A DNA stretch of 64,000 nt. Source: Rhodospirillales bacterium (GTDB lineage: Bacteria > Pseudomonadota > Alphaproteobacteria > Rhodospirillales > Defluviicoccaceae). Shown piece by piece: positions 36,296 to 45,931 of this stretch (position 1 is the first letter of the stretch; every line of letters starts with the position of its first letter). The stretch spans positions 1 to 64,000 of the forward strand of contig JAEULH010000063.1 of the NCBI GenBank assembly GCA_016793925.1. The letters run 5' to 3'. Position numbers and translations under genes: made by a program. The notes below the pieces were generated by a model. That model was not told where the DNA came from and did no database searches. It saw only the letters and a program-made list of their open reading frames with translations.

Positions 36296-37792
36296 TCAGG
36301 GCTGGGCAGTTCGGGCGCGCGAGCGCAGTGACCTGAATTCGGCCAACCGCCGCCCTATCAGGCGGTCGGAATTCAGCGCCAGCATCAGCTTTGCCAACAG
36401 CGGGTGCCGTGTCATGACTAGGCCCAAGCACCAGCCGACGAGGGCAAGGAGCGCCGCGGCCACAAATGCCGAATTGGAAAAAGTGAGGCTGAAGCCATTG
36501 ATCCCGACGATCAGCGCGACGCCGAGCATGGTCGTGGCGGCCACGATCGCGCTTTTCCACAGCGCGGCAGCCAGATCCGCAATGCCGAGATCGATGCGCC
36601 GGCAAACGAAAAGGAATGCGGTGCCGGCTTGCAGCGGCAGCGTCAAGAACGCGGAGGCCGCAACGGCCTGGATGCCGAAGAACGACGCGACGACCATCAC
36701 GAGCAGCGAGGGGGGAACCGAGATCAGCGATGCCGTCAGCGTATCGCGAACGCGACCGGTTGAGACGAGAACCGGATAGGTGAGGCATGCTGCGAAAAGG
36801 GAAAGCGACGCGAGGGCGAGCATACGAACCAGAATGACAGCATCCACCCACTGCGACCCGAACAAGATACGCACTATGGGATCCGCCAAAAGGGCCACGA
36901 CCAGAAGGCACGGCCAGTGAAGAGCCGCTAGTAATTCAACCGCGAGTAGATACGTCGGCTTCAACTGACGACCTGTTCGCGCCTCCGCTGCAATCGCGGG
37001 CAGGATGACCGGATCGAGGACATTAAGAACCAGCCTGTCGAAGATCTGCGTAATGTTAACGGCGCGACCGTAGAGCCCAACCGCCGCCAAGTTCGCGACA
37101 CGCCCGAGAATGAGCTGCGGCGACCACTGATAGAGCACGTTAATGATGACGGTGCCACTCGAGTACAACCCAAAAGAAACCACCTCGCGCCAGCCCCGCG
37201 CGGAGGGGCGAAAGATGCCGATGTTTCGCCTGTAGGCGAGAAAGGCCACGGTCATCGTCAGGTTGCCCGCGACTGCGCCCCAGACCGGGCCCATAAAGCT
37301 GAACCCTAGGGTGGCAAGACCAACAGAGGTCAGGGCCATAACGAAGTTTGCCGACAAACTGGAGACGGCGATGGCCTCGAACGCCATCTCGCGGCGGAAC
37401 AAGGCCGACATCGTTATCGAGAATGGGACCAGAAAAAAGTTGAGCGCCGAGACGGCCACACCTTCTCTCAGCCCTTCCTCGCCGAAGAACGATGCCACAA
37501 GACTGCTTGCAGCGAAGAATCCCGCGGCAAGCAGGCAGCAGATCAAAAACGTGATCGTGAATGCGCTCCGGATACAATCTTCCGAAAGAGCCGGTTTCTG
37601 GATCAGGTAGTTTGCGCCGCCAAACTCCCTCAGCGTTGTGGCCAACGCCATCAGGGCCGAAATAATGGAGTAGACGCCAAACTCTTGGGGCGTGAGCAGG
37701 CGTGAGAGTATCGCCATCGATCCGAGCAACAGAACAAGGCTGCCGTAGCGATCCGCCGCCGAAAGGACCAATGACTGGTGGAATCGGTTCAT
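36296..37792 (-). CDS. Wzx-like oligosaccharide flippase
   Basis: A 498-residue membrane protein of the MOP/polysaccharide exporter group, with about 14 transmembrane helices. The N-terminus (ADRYGSLVLLLGSMAILSRL, TPQEFGVYSIISALMALA) is the family's first helix pair; FGGANYLIQ and WSPQLILGRVANLAAVGLYG are further characteristic blocks. It should flip lipid-linked repeat units to the periplasmic face for the Wzy-like enzyme. It is the last gene of the minus-strand run and follows the glycosyltransferase gene by 6 nt. Confidence 0.92.
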   Translation of the reverse strand: MNRFHQSLVLSAADRYGSLVLLLGSMAILSRLLTPQEFGVYSIISALMALATTLREFGGANYLIQKPALSEDCIRSAFTITFLICCLLAAGFFAASSLVASFFGEEGLREGVAVSALNFFLVPFSITMSALFRREMAFEAIAVSSLSANFVMALTSVGLATLGFSFMGPVWGAVAGNLTMTVAFLAYRRNIGIFRPSARGWREVVSFGLYSSGTVIINVLYQWSPQLILGRVANLAAVGLYGRAVNITQIFDRLVLNVLDPVILPAIAAEARTGRQLKPTYLLAVELLAALHWPCLLVVALLADPIVRILFGSQWVDAVILVRMLALASLSLFAACLTYPVLVSTGRVRDTLTASLISVPPSLLVMVVASFFGIQAVAASAFLTLPLQAGTAFLFVCRRIDLGIADLAAALWKSAIVAATTMLGVALIVGINGFSLTFSNSAFVAAALLALVGWCLGLVMTRHPLLAKLMLALNSDRLIGRRLAEFRSLRSRARTAQP

Positions 37793-37798
37793 TCATCT

Positions 37799-39490
37799 CT
37801 ACTTGCGCTTGGCGCCTGCTGGGAGCCGATCCGACAAAAACCCCTTCCAGAGGGCCCTTGTCCGGCACAGAACCCATTCCGGAACCATGTAAGGCATCCC
37901 GTCGACCCACCTGCCGACTCCCCGGCCTTTGGAGAGGTTGAACCAGTGACGGGCACATTGCGCTAGCGGCATGACCCTTAGCCTTGAGCGCAGCAAATCA
38001 GGTAGCTCGCGGACACGACCATCGCACATTGTATTGTGTATGTACGGCATAAACATATCCAACTCTTCGATCCGCAGCTCATCAACGAAAGAAGACAATT
38101 CTCTGTTTCTTGGAAGACCTATAGCGCGGCAGTACAACTCTTCCAATGACCGCTGCCAGTTCACGCCAACGTGCGACTCGCAGATATTCTTTCTTGTCAG
38201 GTCTCCGAGGTTCATCCGATAATTTTCATCCTCTACAAGACGCACCAGTGCCGCGGTGTATTCATCAATATTCCCGACGCGGATGAGCGTTTCAGCCAAG
38301 CCTGGCATGTCCGCGCCCAGGACTTCGCACCCCGGGGGAAAGGGGTAGCGGCTGACAAGAGGAAGGCCGTAGCTCCCAGCTTCCAGAAGGGACGTATTCG
38401 ATACGAAAGGAAACGAGTCCACGTAGATGTCGGCAGCCTCGTAGAACAGGTCCGGTTTTTCCTGCTCCGCGAGGGCAAGGATCCGTCCCTGGGCGCGCTG
38501 TACGGCTTCCGGCCAATCCTCCTGAACGCCCGAACCAACGGTGATCAAAAGGCAGTGCTTATGCTTTTCAAGCAGAGGCAGGTGTACGTCCGCATAGCTC
38601 AGGCCATCAACGGTCCGGAATTTGACCTTCCGTGCTACCGACAGAAGGACAATGGAGTCTTCAGGAAGTCCAAGTTGGCGTTTCGCCGTGGTGCGCTGGT
38701 GGACCCGGCGGCGAGGGTCGACTGGCGTGGGAAGCAGCTGATTTCGTTCGAAAACGACGCCCCTCCGCTGCTGGCTGAGCTGCAGTCCCGATTCTCGAAG
38801 GTTTGCAAGAACGTCGCTTGTACTTACACCAAGCGAGAAAACATGGTCAGCGTGATTGATATAGATTACCGGAGGTCGCTCGACTCCGGCAAAGGCAAGC
38901 AAAGGTATAACATCGTAGGTAGATGTATGCAGAACTACTAAATCAACTGCCGCAGAGATTTGTCTTAGCCGGACGGCCCAACTTATTACGCCGCCAGCTT
39001 GGCGATTTAGCCTGTGTATGCGTCCACCGCTGTTGGCGACAGCCTTGCGAATATATTCAGGAACCTCATCTTTTACCTGCCTGGTCATCACGAATGAGTG
39101 GCAACGGCCCGAATCTTGTTTTATCCAGCGCCATATCAGCGAGGTTATACCGCCGATGGGAGTTAGCCCCGTCGCAACGTGCAGTATTCTCTGCGGGCTG
39201 CTTTGTCTTTCTGCCTCCTTTTTTTGTGTCACGCGAAATGGAGGAATGCAATTCCCCGCTATTCGGGCAAGCAGTCGCTCAAGTCTGGAGCTAGCAAACA
39301 CTCCGGGATGATGCGAAAATGCGTAGTCTGCTGCTATATCTGCGTAGATGGCCGCCGTGTCATAATCGCGTTCCCGCTCGAAGCGTTCCGCTTCGGTCAC
39401 GAGGGCGCAGAATGTACTAAAATTTTCCCGAACCGTTATCGAACCACTGTGTCGCCAACCACCGAACGGATCATCCTCAGGGTTGCGCAT
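37799..39490 (-). CDS. Glycosyltransferase (GT4-like) with N-terminal extension
   Basis: A 563-residue protein. Residues 1-95 form a helical extension (CALVTEAERFERERDYDTAA, IYADIAADYAF) with a TPR-like look. The catalytic GT-B part begins near 100 (RILHVATGLTPIGGITSLIW) and has a donor domain with VLLSVARKVKFRTVDG and the signature DIYVDSFPFVSNTSLLEAGS. The last 100 residues are not typical. Codon use is moderately AT-rich. It lies between the second DegT gene and wzx in the same run, although 161 nt separate it from the former. Confidence 0.8.
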   Translation of the reverse strand: MRNPEDDPFGGWRHSGSITVRENFSTFCALVTEAERFERERDYDTAAIYADIAADYAFSHHPGVFASSRLERLLARIAGNCIPPFRVTQKKEAERQSSPQRILHVATGLTPIGGITSLIWRWIKQDSGRCHSFVMTRQVKDEVPEYIRKAVANSGGRIHRLNRQAGGVISWAVRLRQISAAVDLVVLHTSTYDVIPLLAFAGVERPPVIYINHADHVFSLGVSTSDVLANLRESGLQLSQQRRGVVFERNQLLPTPVDPRRRVHQRTTAKRQLGLPEDSIVLLSVARKVKFRTVDGLSYADVHLPLLEKHKHCLLITVGSGVQEDWPEAVQRAQGRILALAEQEKPDLFYEAADIYVDSFPFVSNTSLLEAGSYGLPLVSRYPFPPGCEVLGADMPGLAETLIRVGNIDEYTAALVRLVEDENYRMNLGDLTRKNICESHVGVNWQRSLEELYCRAIGLPRNRELSSFVDELRIEELDMFMPYIHNTMCDGRVRELPDLLRSRLRVMPLAQCARHWFNLSKGRGVGRWVDGMPYMVPEWVLCRTRALWKGFLSDRLPAGAKRK

Positions 39491-39651
39491 GGAGGATCAA
39501 TCCTTCGATCCGGAGGGAGAGAAGCGTGCGGCTCGAGGAATGCGATTCCTGATCGTCTGGAACGTCCTGCGCGCGAGGGCGGCCACGCACGGTACAGAAG
39601 CCACATCCAGGAACGCGTTGACAGGTAGGCGACGGTTGCCCTGGGCCGGCG

Positions 39652-40848
39652 TCATCGCGCGCACGCGCCTCTCGGAGAACGACCTGACTGGCATGCGCTG
39701 ATCCGCCGGCGGTAGCCGCAACCGTCCTTCAGCGCCTCCACCACGCGCGTGTGCTCGTCTTCGGTCATTTGCGCATACAGCGGCAGAAGGATGCGCCGGT
39801 CCTGCGCCCGCTCGGACGCGGGCAGAGCGAAGCGCGGCGCGTCCTCGGCATACGCCGGCTCCCGGTGCGCGCACATGATCCCCCGCCGTGTCGCAACGCC
39901 ATCGTCGAGCATGCGCTGCATCACCGCCCGCTGGTCCACGTTCGCCGGCAGGCGCACGCAGTAGCTCTGCCAGTTCGACCGCGCCCACCACGGCTCACAG
40001 GGCGGCGCGAGGCCGGGAATATCGGCGAGCAGCGCCCGATAGCGACGCGCCAGCGACCGGCGCCGAGCCACCAGTTCAGACAGGCGACCGAGCTGCTTGC
40101 GGCCGATCGCGGCCTGGATGTCGGTCATGCGGTAGTTGAAGCCGAGCACCGGGTACGACTCGACGCTCACCTCCCGCGCGCCGTGGCGGACGGTATCCGG
40201 GATGTCCATGCCGTGCTGACGCCAAAGCCGAAACATCCGGTCCCATTCGGGATTGGCGGTGGTGAGCATTCCGCCGTCGCCGGTGGTCAGGATCTTGCGG
40301 GGATGGAACGAGAAGCAGGCGATGTCGCCGTGGGGCTTGCCGATGCGCTCCCAGGTGCCGGCAAGCCGAACCTCCGATCCGATGGCGCAGGCGGCATCCT
40401 CGATCACTGGCAGATCGTGCGCGCGCGCAATCGTCAGGATGCGCGCGAGGTCGCACGGCATGCCCATCTGGTGGACGCAGAGGATCGCCCGGGTCCGCGT
40501 CGTGATCGCCGGCTGCAGTCGGTCCGGATCGAGGTTGCAGGTAAGCGGGTCGATGTCGACGAAGACGGGCTTGGCGCCGCAATAGCGCACGGCATTGGCG
40601 GTCGCGATGAAGGAATGGCTGACCGTGACGACCTCGTCGCCCAACCGGACCCCGACCGCGAGCAGAGCCAGATGAAGCGCGGCCGTGCAACTGGACACGG
40701 CGCAGGCGTGAGCTGCGTTGACGGTTTCGGCAAACTCCCGTTCAAAGGCGGCGACCTGAGGACCCTGGGTGACCCACCCCGAAAGCACAGCCTGCCGCGC
40801 CGCCTCCGCTTCGGTCTCGTCGAGAAGCGGCCTGGCGATCGGGATCAT
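39652..40848 (-). CDS. DegT/DnrJ/EryC1 family sugar aminotransferase (1)
   Basis: A 398-residue PLP enzyme that aminates a nucleotide-linked keto-sugar. The family landmarks are all visible: GWVTQGPQVAAFEREFAE, SSCTAALHLALLA (phosphate loop), VIEDAACAIGSE (Asp pairing with the PLP ring) and the Schiff-base lysine in FSFHPRKILTTGDGG. ATG 40848 overlaps the TGA of the upstream epimerase gene (ATGA). The substrate may be the product of that epimerase; family members also include dehydratases, so the reaction is not certain. Confidence 0.9.
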   Translation of the reverse strand: MIPIARPLLDETEAEAARQAVLSGWVTQGPQVAAFEREFAETVNAAHACAVSSCTAALHLALLAVGVRLGDEVVTVSHSFIATANAVRYCGAKPVFVDIDPLTCNLDPDRLQPAITTRTRAILCVHQMGMPCDLARILTIARAHDLPVIEDAACAIGSEVRLAGTWERIGKPHGDIACFSFHPRKILTTGDGGMLTTANPEWDRMFRLWRQHGMDIPDTVRHGAREVSVESYPVLGFNYRMTDIQAAIGRKQLGRLSELVARRRSLARRYRALLADIPGLAPPCEPWWARSNWQSYCVRLPANVDQRAVMQRMLDDGVATRRGIMCAHREPAYAEDAPRFALPASERAQDRRILLPLYAQMTEDEHTRVVEALKDGCGYRRRISACQSGRSPRGACAR

Positions 40849-41840
40849 GGAAGCTCCGCCACAGCCTCTCGGCCTGCGGCAACGCGTTCGCTTCGCCACC
40901 AGCCGACGAGCTCGCTCAGGCCCTGGTCGAGGGAAATCGAGGTCTGGAAGCCGAGCTGCTCGCGCGCCGCCGAGGTCTCCGCGAGCCGGCGGCTGACCGG
41001 GTTGACGGCGCGTTCTCCGACGAACTGGGGCTCGAGATCCGGCCGCCCCATCGCTTTCGCCAGGGCGGCGGCGAGCCCGATGAGGCTGGTCTCGACCCCG
41101 GAGCCGACGTTGAAGACGACGTCAGTTATGGCCGCCTTCGCCGCCATGATGTTGGCGCGGGCCACATCGCGGACATGGACGAAATCCATCGTCTGCAGCC
41201 CGTCGCCGAAGATCAATGGCGGACGGCCGCTGGCGATGCGCTCCATCCAGCGGATCAGCACTTCCGTGTACTTGCCATGGATATCCATGCGGGGCCCGTA
41301 CACGTTGAAGTATCTGAGCGCGACGTAGTCCAGCCCGACCATGTCGTTGAAGGATCGCAGCAACCCTTCATTGAACGACTTCGCCGCTCCGTAGAGGGTG
41401 CGGTTGTTGTAGGCGTGGTGCGTTTCGTTCGTCGGGAACGCGTCCGCCATTCCGTAGATCGACGCCGAGGATGCTGCGACGACCCTTTCGATGCCGTGGG
41501 CGGCGCACATCGTCAGGAGATCGAAGGTCGCGTCCACCATGACCTCGAGCGCGAGCCGCGGCTCGGCGGCGCAGTGCGTAATCCTCAGCGCGGCCTGATG
41601 GAAAACCACGTCGCTCGCCGCCACCAGCCGGTCCATCAAGTCGCGTTCGCGGATGTCGCCCTCGATCAGGCGAACCCCGCCCTGCGCCTTGGCCCAGGCC
41701 AGGTTCTCGGGCCGCCCGCGCACCATGTTGTCGACGACCACGACGTCGCGGCATCCTTCCGGAACCAGAAGGTCGACGATGTGGGACGCGACGAAGCCGG
41801 CGCCGCCCGTGACCAGAACGCGCTTATTGTGCAGCATCAT
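40845..41840 (-). CDS. NAD-dependent epimerase/dehydratase (extended SDR)
   Basis: A 331-residue nucleotide-sugar enzyme. NAD-binding glycine motif VLVTGGAGFVASHIVDLL at the N-terminus, catalytic SASIYG followed 25 residues later by the YGAAK motif (NRTLYGAAKSFNEGLLRSF), and RYFNVYGPRM typical of UDP-glucose 4-epimerase-like or 4,6-dehydratase enzymes. It overlaps the upstream unknown gene by 4 nt and the downstream aminotransferase gene by 4 nt, a tight operon. The sugar is not identifiable from sequence. Confidence 0.92.
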   Translation of the reverse strand: MMLHNKRVLVTGGAGFVASHIVDLLVPEGCRDVVVVDNMVRGRPENLAWAKAQGGVRLIEGDIRERDLMDRLVAASDVVFHQAALRITHCAAEPRLALEVMVDATFDLLTMCAAHGIERVVAASSASIYGMADAFPTNETHHAYNNRTLYGAAKSFNEGLLRSFNDMVGLDYVALRYFNVYGPRMDIHGKYTEVLIRWMERIASGRPPLIFGDGLQTMDFVHVRDVARANIMAAKAAITDVVFNVGSGVETSLIGLAAALAKAMGRPDLEPQFVGERAVNPVSRRLAETSAAREQLGFQTSISLDQGLSELVGWWRSERVAAGREAVAELP

Positions 41841-42940
41841 GCTTCGCTACCGTTTCCATATGACCCGGGCGGAGTGGTCGCCGGAGAGCGCGGGGGCGCG
41901 CCGGTCAGGAGCTGCGCAATCCCGTCCTGCCCGGGCAGTTCGCCTCGGAAAACCAGTTCCGCCGCACGAAGGCCGCCGGCCTGCAACCGTACGACGGGCT
42001 CCGGGCCGATGGCCGAGAGCAGAATGCCCATGTGCCCGCGCGACGGCGGATCGGGCGGCCACGGGGACAGCCCATGCGCTTTCAGCGCCCCGCGATCGAC
42101 ATCGCCCCAGAATTGAACGACAGCGATGCCGGGGGGCGACACCGCGGCAAGATGGCGAACGTCCGCCGCCTCGATCTCGAACTTCGCGTCGGGCGCGGCC
42201 AGCGGCCGCATGGCGACAACGATCGCATCCCAGGCCTCGGGGAGAACGTCGGCGCTTCGCGCGAAGAGTTCGACGCTCGCGCCCATGGCCTGGAGCCCGC
42301 GCCGGATCCACGCGGCGAAATCGTTGTCGCAGAGGAGCGCCAACCGACTTCCGTAGACGGCGATCCCACAATCGTGGAGCTGCCTCACGCACAGCGGGCC
42401 GAGGAACGAGAACACGTCCACCGTGGGATGGCGCTCGTTGACGCCGACGACCGGGATATTTCGCCGGCGGCAAACGTCCAGATCGATGTCGCCCGGCCGC
42501 GTCTCCCATGCCTCGAACATGAGAGCGACGACCGCTCGACCCGGCAACCCGTTCAACAGCCACGCGTTCAGGGGACGAAGATGGCCGCTGTTGGTGACGA
42601 TATCGACGCGTCGAAGCAAATCGACTTCGATCGCCTGCACGACCGTCACCCGCGGGGCAACGTCTGCGCACGCGGCCAGCCTCAACACCTCCGCCTCCGC
42701 CTCAACGACGGATCCGTGCCGGCTCGGCTTTGCAAACGCGTAGACCCGCGCCGCCCCAGCCATCGCCGCCACCACCGCGGTCGTTGCGTAGGCGCCGGTC
42801 GCCGCTTCCGTCAGAACCGTGAGGCCCGAGAGATTGAGCGCCGTCGCCCGGACAGCCCTGTCCATCAGCGCCCGCAAGCGCGGCGCGGCATATCCCGGTC
42901 GCATGTCGCTCGCTGGTGCGGTTGGCCCGGTCTCAGGCAT
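41837..42940 (-). CDS. Unrecognised Rossmann-like protein in the polysaccharide operon
   Basis: A 367-residue soluble protein, start ATG 42940 overlapping the preceding stop by 8 nt. Two alpha/beta halves are apparent: VVAAMAGAARVYAFAKPS with VEAEAEVLRLAACADVAPRV, then VALMFEAWETRPGDIDLDVC, NIPVVGVNERHPTVDVFSFL and a Rossmann-type turn AVYGSRLALLCDNDFAAWIR...GLQAMGASVELF. The layout recalls the dinucleotide-binding halves of 2-hydroxyacid dehydrogenases or S-adenosylhomocysteine hydrolases, but no clean GxGxxG or catalytic triad is seen. Being sandwiched between sugar-nucleotide enzymes it probably acts on the same sugar or is a regulator of the pathway. Function unknown. Confidence 0.7.
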   Translation of the reverse strand: MPETGPTAPASDMRPGYAAPRLRALMDRAVRATALNLSGLTVLTEAATGAYATTAVVAAMAGAARVYAFAKPSRHGSVVEAEAEVLRLAACADVAPRVTVVQAIEVDLLRRVDIVTNSGHLRPLNAWLLNGLPGRAVVALMFEAWETRPGDIDLDVCRRRNIPVVGVNERHPTVDVFSFLGPLCVRQLHDCGIAVYGSRLALLCDNDFAAWIRRGLQAMGASVELFARSADVLPEAWDAIVVAMRPLAAPDAKFEIEAADVRHLAAVSPPGIAVVQFWGDVDRGALKAHGLSPWPPDPPSRGHMGILLSAIGPEPVVRLQAGGLRAAELVFRGELPGQDGIAQLLTGAPPRSPATTPPGSYGNGSEA

Positions 42941-44054
42941 CGACGAGTTGGGCGACGGAACGCGCGATCTGTTCAACGGCGCGGCAGACGATGGCGCATT
43001 GATCGGCGGTCATTTCGGGAAAGATCGGGAGGGACAGCACCTGCAGGGCCGCCTTTTCCGCGTGAGGAAAGCGACCGCGGCCATACCCGAGGTCGGCGTA
43101 CGCCGGAAGGAGGTGGACGGGGGTCGGATAGTGAATGCCGGTCTGAATGCCGAGCCTGTGAAGCCCGTCCTGCCATGCCTGGCGGTGATGGGTCCGGATC
43201 GCGTAGACGTGATAGACGTGGCGGGCATAGAGCATGGCCTCCGGCGTCGGCACGCCGCTGCCGGCCAGGGCGCGATCGTAGAAGGCCGCGACCGCGCGAC
43301 GGCCTTCCGTCCAGGCCTCCAGGTGCGGCAGCTTCGCTCCCAGCACGGCGCCCTGAAGGCTCTCCATGCGGTAGTTGAAGCCTTTGAAAACGTGCTCGTA
43401 TTTTCGCTCGGCGCCCCAGTCTCGCAGCATCCTTATGACGCGCGCATACTGGTCGTTGTCCGTCGTCACCATGCCGCCTTCGCCGCAGGCGCCGAGGTTC
43501 TTGCCCGGATAGAAGCTGAAGCACCCCATGTCGCCGAGGCTGCCGACCCGCTGCCCGTAGTACTCCGCCCCATGCGCCTGCGCGGCATCTTCTATGACGA
43601 CCAGCCCTTTGCGCCGCGCGATCTCAAGGATCGGGAACATGTCGGCGGACTGGCCGTAGAGATGGACCGGCACGATGGCCTTCGTTCGTGCGCTCACGGC
43701 CGCTTCCATGGCGGTCGGATCCATGGTGAACGAGTTCGGGTTGATGTCGACGAAGACCGGCCGCGCGCCGGCGTATTCGATGGCCGCAACGGTGGCCACG
43801 AACGTGAAGGGCACGGTGATGACCTCGTCGCCTGGCCCAACCCCGGCCGCCAGGAGCGCGAGATGCAGCGCGCTGGTTCCGCTGTTGACGCCGATCCCAT
43901 GCCTGACGGCGCAGAAGGCGGCGAAGTCCCGCTCGAAGGCTTTCACTTCGTCGCCGAGCGTGAACTGCTGCGAGTCCAGAACCCGGTGAACGGCCGCGTC
44001 GATCTCGTCCTTTATGGACGCGTACTGGCTCTTGAGATCGAGGAAGGGAATCAC
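42933..44054 (-). CDS. DegT/DnrJ/EryC1 family aminotransferase (2), WlbC/WbpE-like
   Basis: A 373-residue PLP aminotransferase starting at GTG 44054, which overlaps the upstream stop as GTGA. Motifs: IPFLDLKSQYASIKDEI, NSGTSALHLALLAAGV, VVIEDAAQAHGAEY and the lysine in CFSFYPGKNLGACGEGGM. The close match to WlbC/WbpE-type enzymes fits its place after a Gfo/Idh oxidoreductase and before nothing else it could partner: together they would convert UDP-GlcNAcA to its 3-keto and then 3-amino form. The exact substrate is inferred. Confidence 0.9.
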   Translation of the reverse strand: MIPFLDLKSQYASIKDEIDAAVHRVLDSQQFTLGDEVKAFERDFAAFCAVRHGIGVNSGTSALHLALLAAGVGPGDEVITVPFTFVATVAAIEYAGARPVFVDINPNSFTMDPTAMEAAVSARTKAIVPVHLYGQSADMFPILEIARRKGLVVIEDAAQAHGAEYYGQRVGSLGDMGCFSFYPGKNLGACGEGGMVTTDNDQYARVIRMLRDWGAERKYEHVFKGFNYRMESLQGAVLGAKLPHLEAWTEGRRAVAAFYDRALAGSGVPTPEAMLYARHVYHVYAIRTHHRQAWQDGLHRLGIQTGIHYPTPVHLLPAYADLGYGRGRFPHAEKAALQVLSLPIFPEMTADQCAIVCRAVEQIARSVAQLVDA

Positions 44055-45079
44055 GCTGCTTTGTCCTGGCTTCTTGTGAAAACCGTTTCGCCCCGGTTTC
44101 GCATCGAGGTCGTCGCCGCTTCTATGAGCTCTACCAGTCGCGCACCGAAACGACCGTCCGTATCCGGCGTTCTCCCGTGTTCGATACACGCAACGAAGTG
44201 TTCGGCCGCCGTCCTCAGCGCCTCCGTCGCCGCAAGCTTCGGCGCCCACATGTCCCCGGTCCGGTAGCCAACGCGCATTTCTTGGATCTGGTTCGGGTCA
44301 TCCGTGAAGCTGACCCCCTTGTCGTAGACCTTGATTTTCTCGCTTTGCTCCAGATCGTCGTAGGCGATCATCTTCGTGCTGCCGCCGATCAGGATCTGGC
44401 GAACCTTGACCGGCGCCAGCCAGCTCACGTTGGTGTGCGCGATCGTCCCGGATTCATAGAAAAGGGTGATGTACGCCAGGTTCTCGGGCGTTCCCGGAAA
44501 GTGGTTGGTGCCGCTGGCCGTGACCGCCAGCGGATGCTCTCCCAGAAGGTACTGAAGGATCGAGAAGTCGTGGACGGCCAGGTCGGAAATGACGCTGACA
44601 TCCCGCTGGAAAAGGCCGAGGTTTATGCGCGTGGAATCGTAGTAGTACAGCCGACCGAGGTCACCGCTTCGGATGATTTCCGCGATCTTCTGGACGGCGC
44701 CCGTGTAGATGAACGTGTGATCGACGTACAGAACCCTTCCGCGCCGTTCGGCCTCGTCCGCCAACGCGCGCGCCTGTTGTGAAGTCTCCGCCATCGGCTT
44801 TTCGAGCCAGACATGCTTCCCGGCTTGCAGCGCCGCCATCGCAATCTCGAAATGGCTGCGGACAGGCGTGGCGATGGCGACGGCATCCACCGACGGATCC
44901 GCGATCAGGGCGAGGAAGTCGGCCGTGGTCCCGACGCCCGGATAGCGCTTTCGCGCGAGAGCAAGCTTGTTTGCGTCGAGGTCGGCAATCGTCGCAACGG
45001 CCGCACCCGGCGTCTCCGCAAGATTGCGCGCCAGGTTGGGTCCCCAGTACCCATACCCGATGATGCCCATTCTGATCAT
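44051..45079 (-). CDS. Gfo/Idh/MocA oxidoreductase, WlbA/WbpB-like
   Basis: A 342-residue NAD-dependent enzyme: N-terminal Rossmann fold (MGIIGYGYWGPNLARNLAE), the EKP motif (HVWLEKPMAETSQQA), YVDHTFIYTGAVQKI and a catalytic-region SDLAVHDFSILQYLL with the Asp/His pair. Related WlbA enzymes oxidise C3 of UDP-N-acetylglucosaminuronic acid. Gene order acetyltransferase, oxidoreductase, aminotransferase repeats that of wlb/wbp clusters making UDP-2,3-diacetamido-2,3-dideoxy-glucuronic acid. The 6-dehydrogenase that would supply the substrate is not in the window. Confidence 0.9.
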   Translation of the reverse strand: MIRMGIIGYGYWGPNLARNLAETPGAAVATIADLDANKLALARKRYPGVGTTADFLALIADPSVDAVAIATPVRSHFEIAMAALQAGKHVWLEKPMAETSQQARALADEAERRGRVLYVDHTFIYTGAVQKIAEIIRSGDLGRLYYYDSTRINLGLFQRDVSVISDLAVHDFSILQYLLGEHPLAVTASGTNHFPGTPENLAYITLFYESGTIAHTNVSWLAPVKVRQILIGGSTKMIAYDDLEQSEKIKVYDKGVSFTDDPNQIQEMRVGYRTGDMWAPKLAATEALRTAAEHFVACIEHGRTPDTDGRFGARLVELIEAATTSMRNRGETVFTRSQDKAA

Positions 45080-45134
45080 GTGCAGGCCGACCCCCGTATT
45101 TCCCTGTCATACCGAACTTGGCTACTTAACCCGG

Positions 45135-45608
45135 TCAGTCGGCGGCGGCGCCGATCACCCGGGCAGGCGCGCCGGCAACCACGGCGTGATCCGGCACATC
45201 TTTGGTCACGACGGCGCCCGCGCCGACGACGGCCCGCTCTCCCACGGTCACGCCGCAAACGATCGTGGCATTCGAACCGACGGAGGCGCCGCGCTTGACG
45301 CGGGTCGGCTCCATCACCCAGTCCGCCTCGGTCTGCAGACTGCCATCCGCATTGCTGGCGCGAGGATAGCGGCCGTTCGTGAACATGACGCCGTGGCCGA
45401 TGAACACTTCGTCTTCGATGGCCACGCCCTCGCAGAGAAAGCTGTGGGAGGAGACCTTGCACGACTTTCCGACCGTGCAGTTCTTCTGTATTTCCACGAA
45501 GGGTCCGACGCGGCTGTTATCGCCTATCGAACAGCCGTAGAGATTGACTTGGTCAGGCCAAGGGATAAGCACGTCCTTTCCAAGCTTGACGTCCTCGCCT
45601 ATCGCCAC
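45135..45608 (-). CDS. Left-handed beta-helix N-acetyltransferase, WlbB/WbpD-like
   Basis: A hexapeptide-repeat acetyltransferase, 157 residues from GTG 45608; an upstream GTG at 45644 would add 12 residues. The repeats run from VAIGEDVKLGKDVLI through CSIGDNSRVGPFVEIQKNCT, VGKSCKVSSHSFLCEG, DEVFIGHGVMFTNGRYPR and ATIVCGVTVGERAVVGAGAV to the usual VAGAPARVIG end. WlbB/WbpD enzymes acetylate the 3-amino group of the uronic acid sugar nucleotide. It heads the minus-strand run, with its promoter in 45609-45931 divergent from the LuxR gene. Confidence 0.88.
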   Translation of the reverse strand: MAIGEDVKLGKDVLIPWPDQVNLYGCSIGDNSRVGPFVEIQKNCTVGKSCKVSSHSFLCEGVAIEDEVFIGHGVMFTNGRYPRASNADGSLQTEADWVMEPTRVKRGASVGSNATIVCGVTVGERAVVGAGAVVTKDVPDHAVVAGAPARVIGAAAD

Positions 45609-45931
45609 TCCAGCGTCCCCCTGCAGTCCCGCTCGCCGCAGCACGCTAGCCGAGTGCGGCTGGCGCGGAAGGGGTCAGTTCGCACAGGTTCTTGGGGCGT
45701 AACCTTTTTACTCCGGAAGAGGGAGCGGGCACGCGTCGCCCTCACTCATCGTCGGGACGGACGCTCCTTGTACCGCGCTTTGCCGACATCCGGGGCTTCC
45801 GCCGACCTCGCGAAGTAGACGGCCTCATTCAAACGGCGGAGCACTTAACTCTTTTGCCACTTCGACATTACGGAACGGCTGAGATAGTTTCTGGCCCGTT
45901 TCTGTACTCTAAGGAGGGGGATAAGAGTAAA

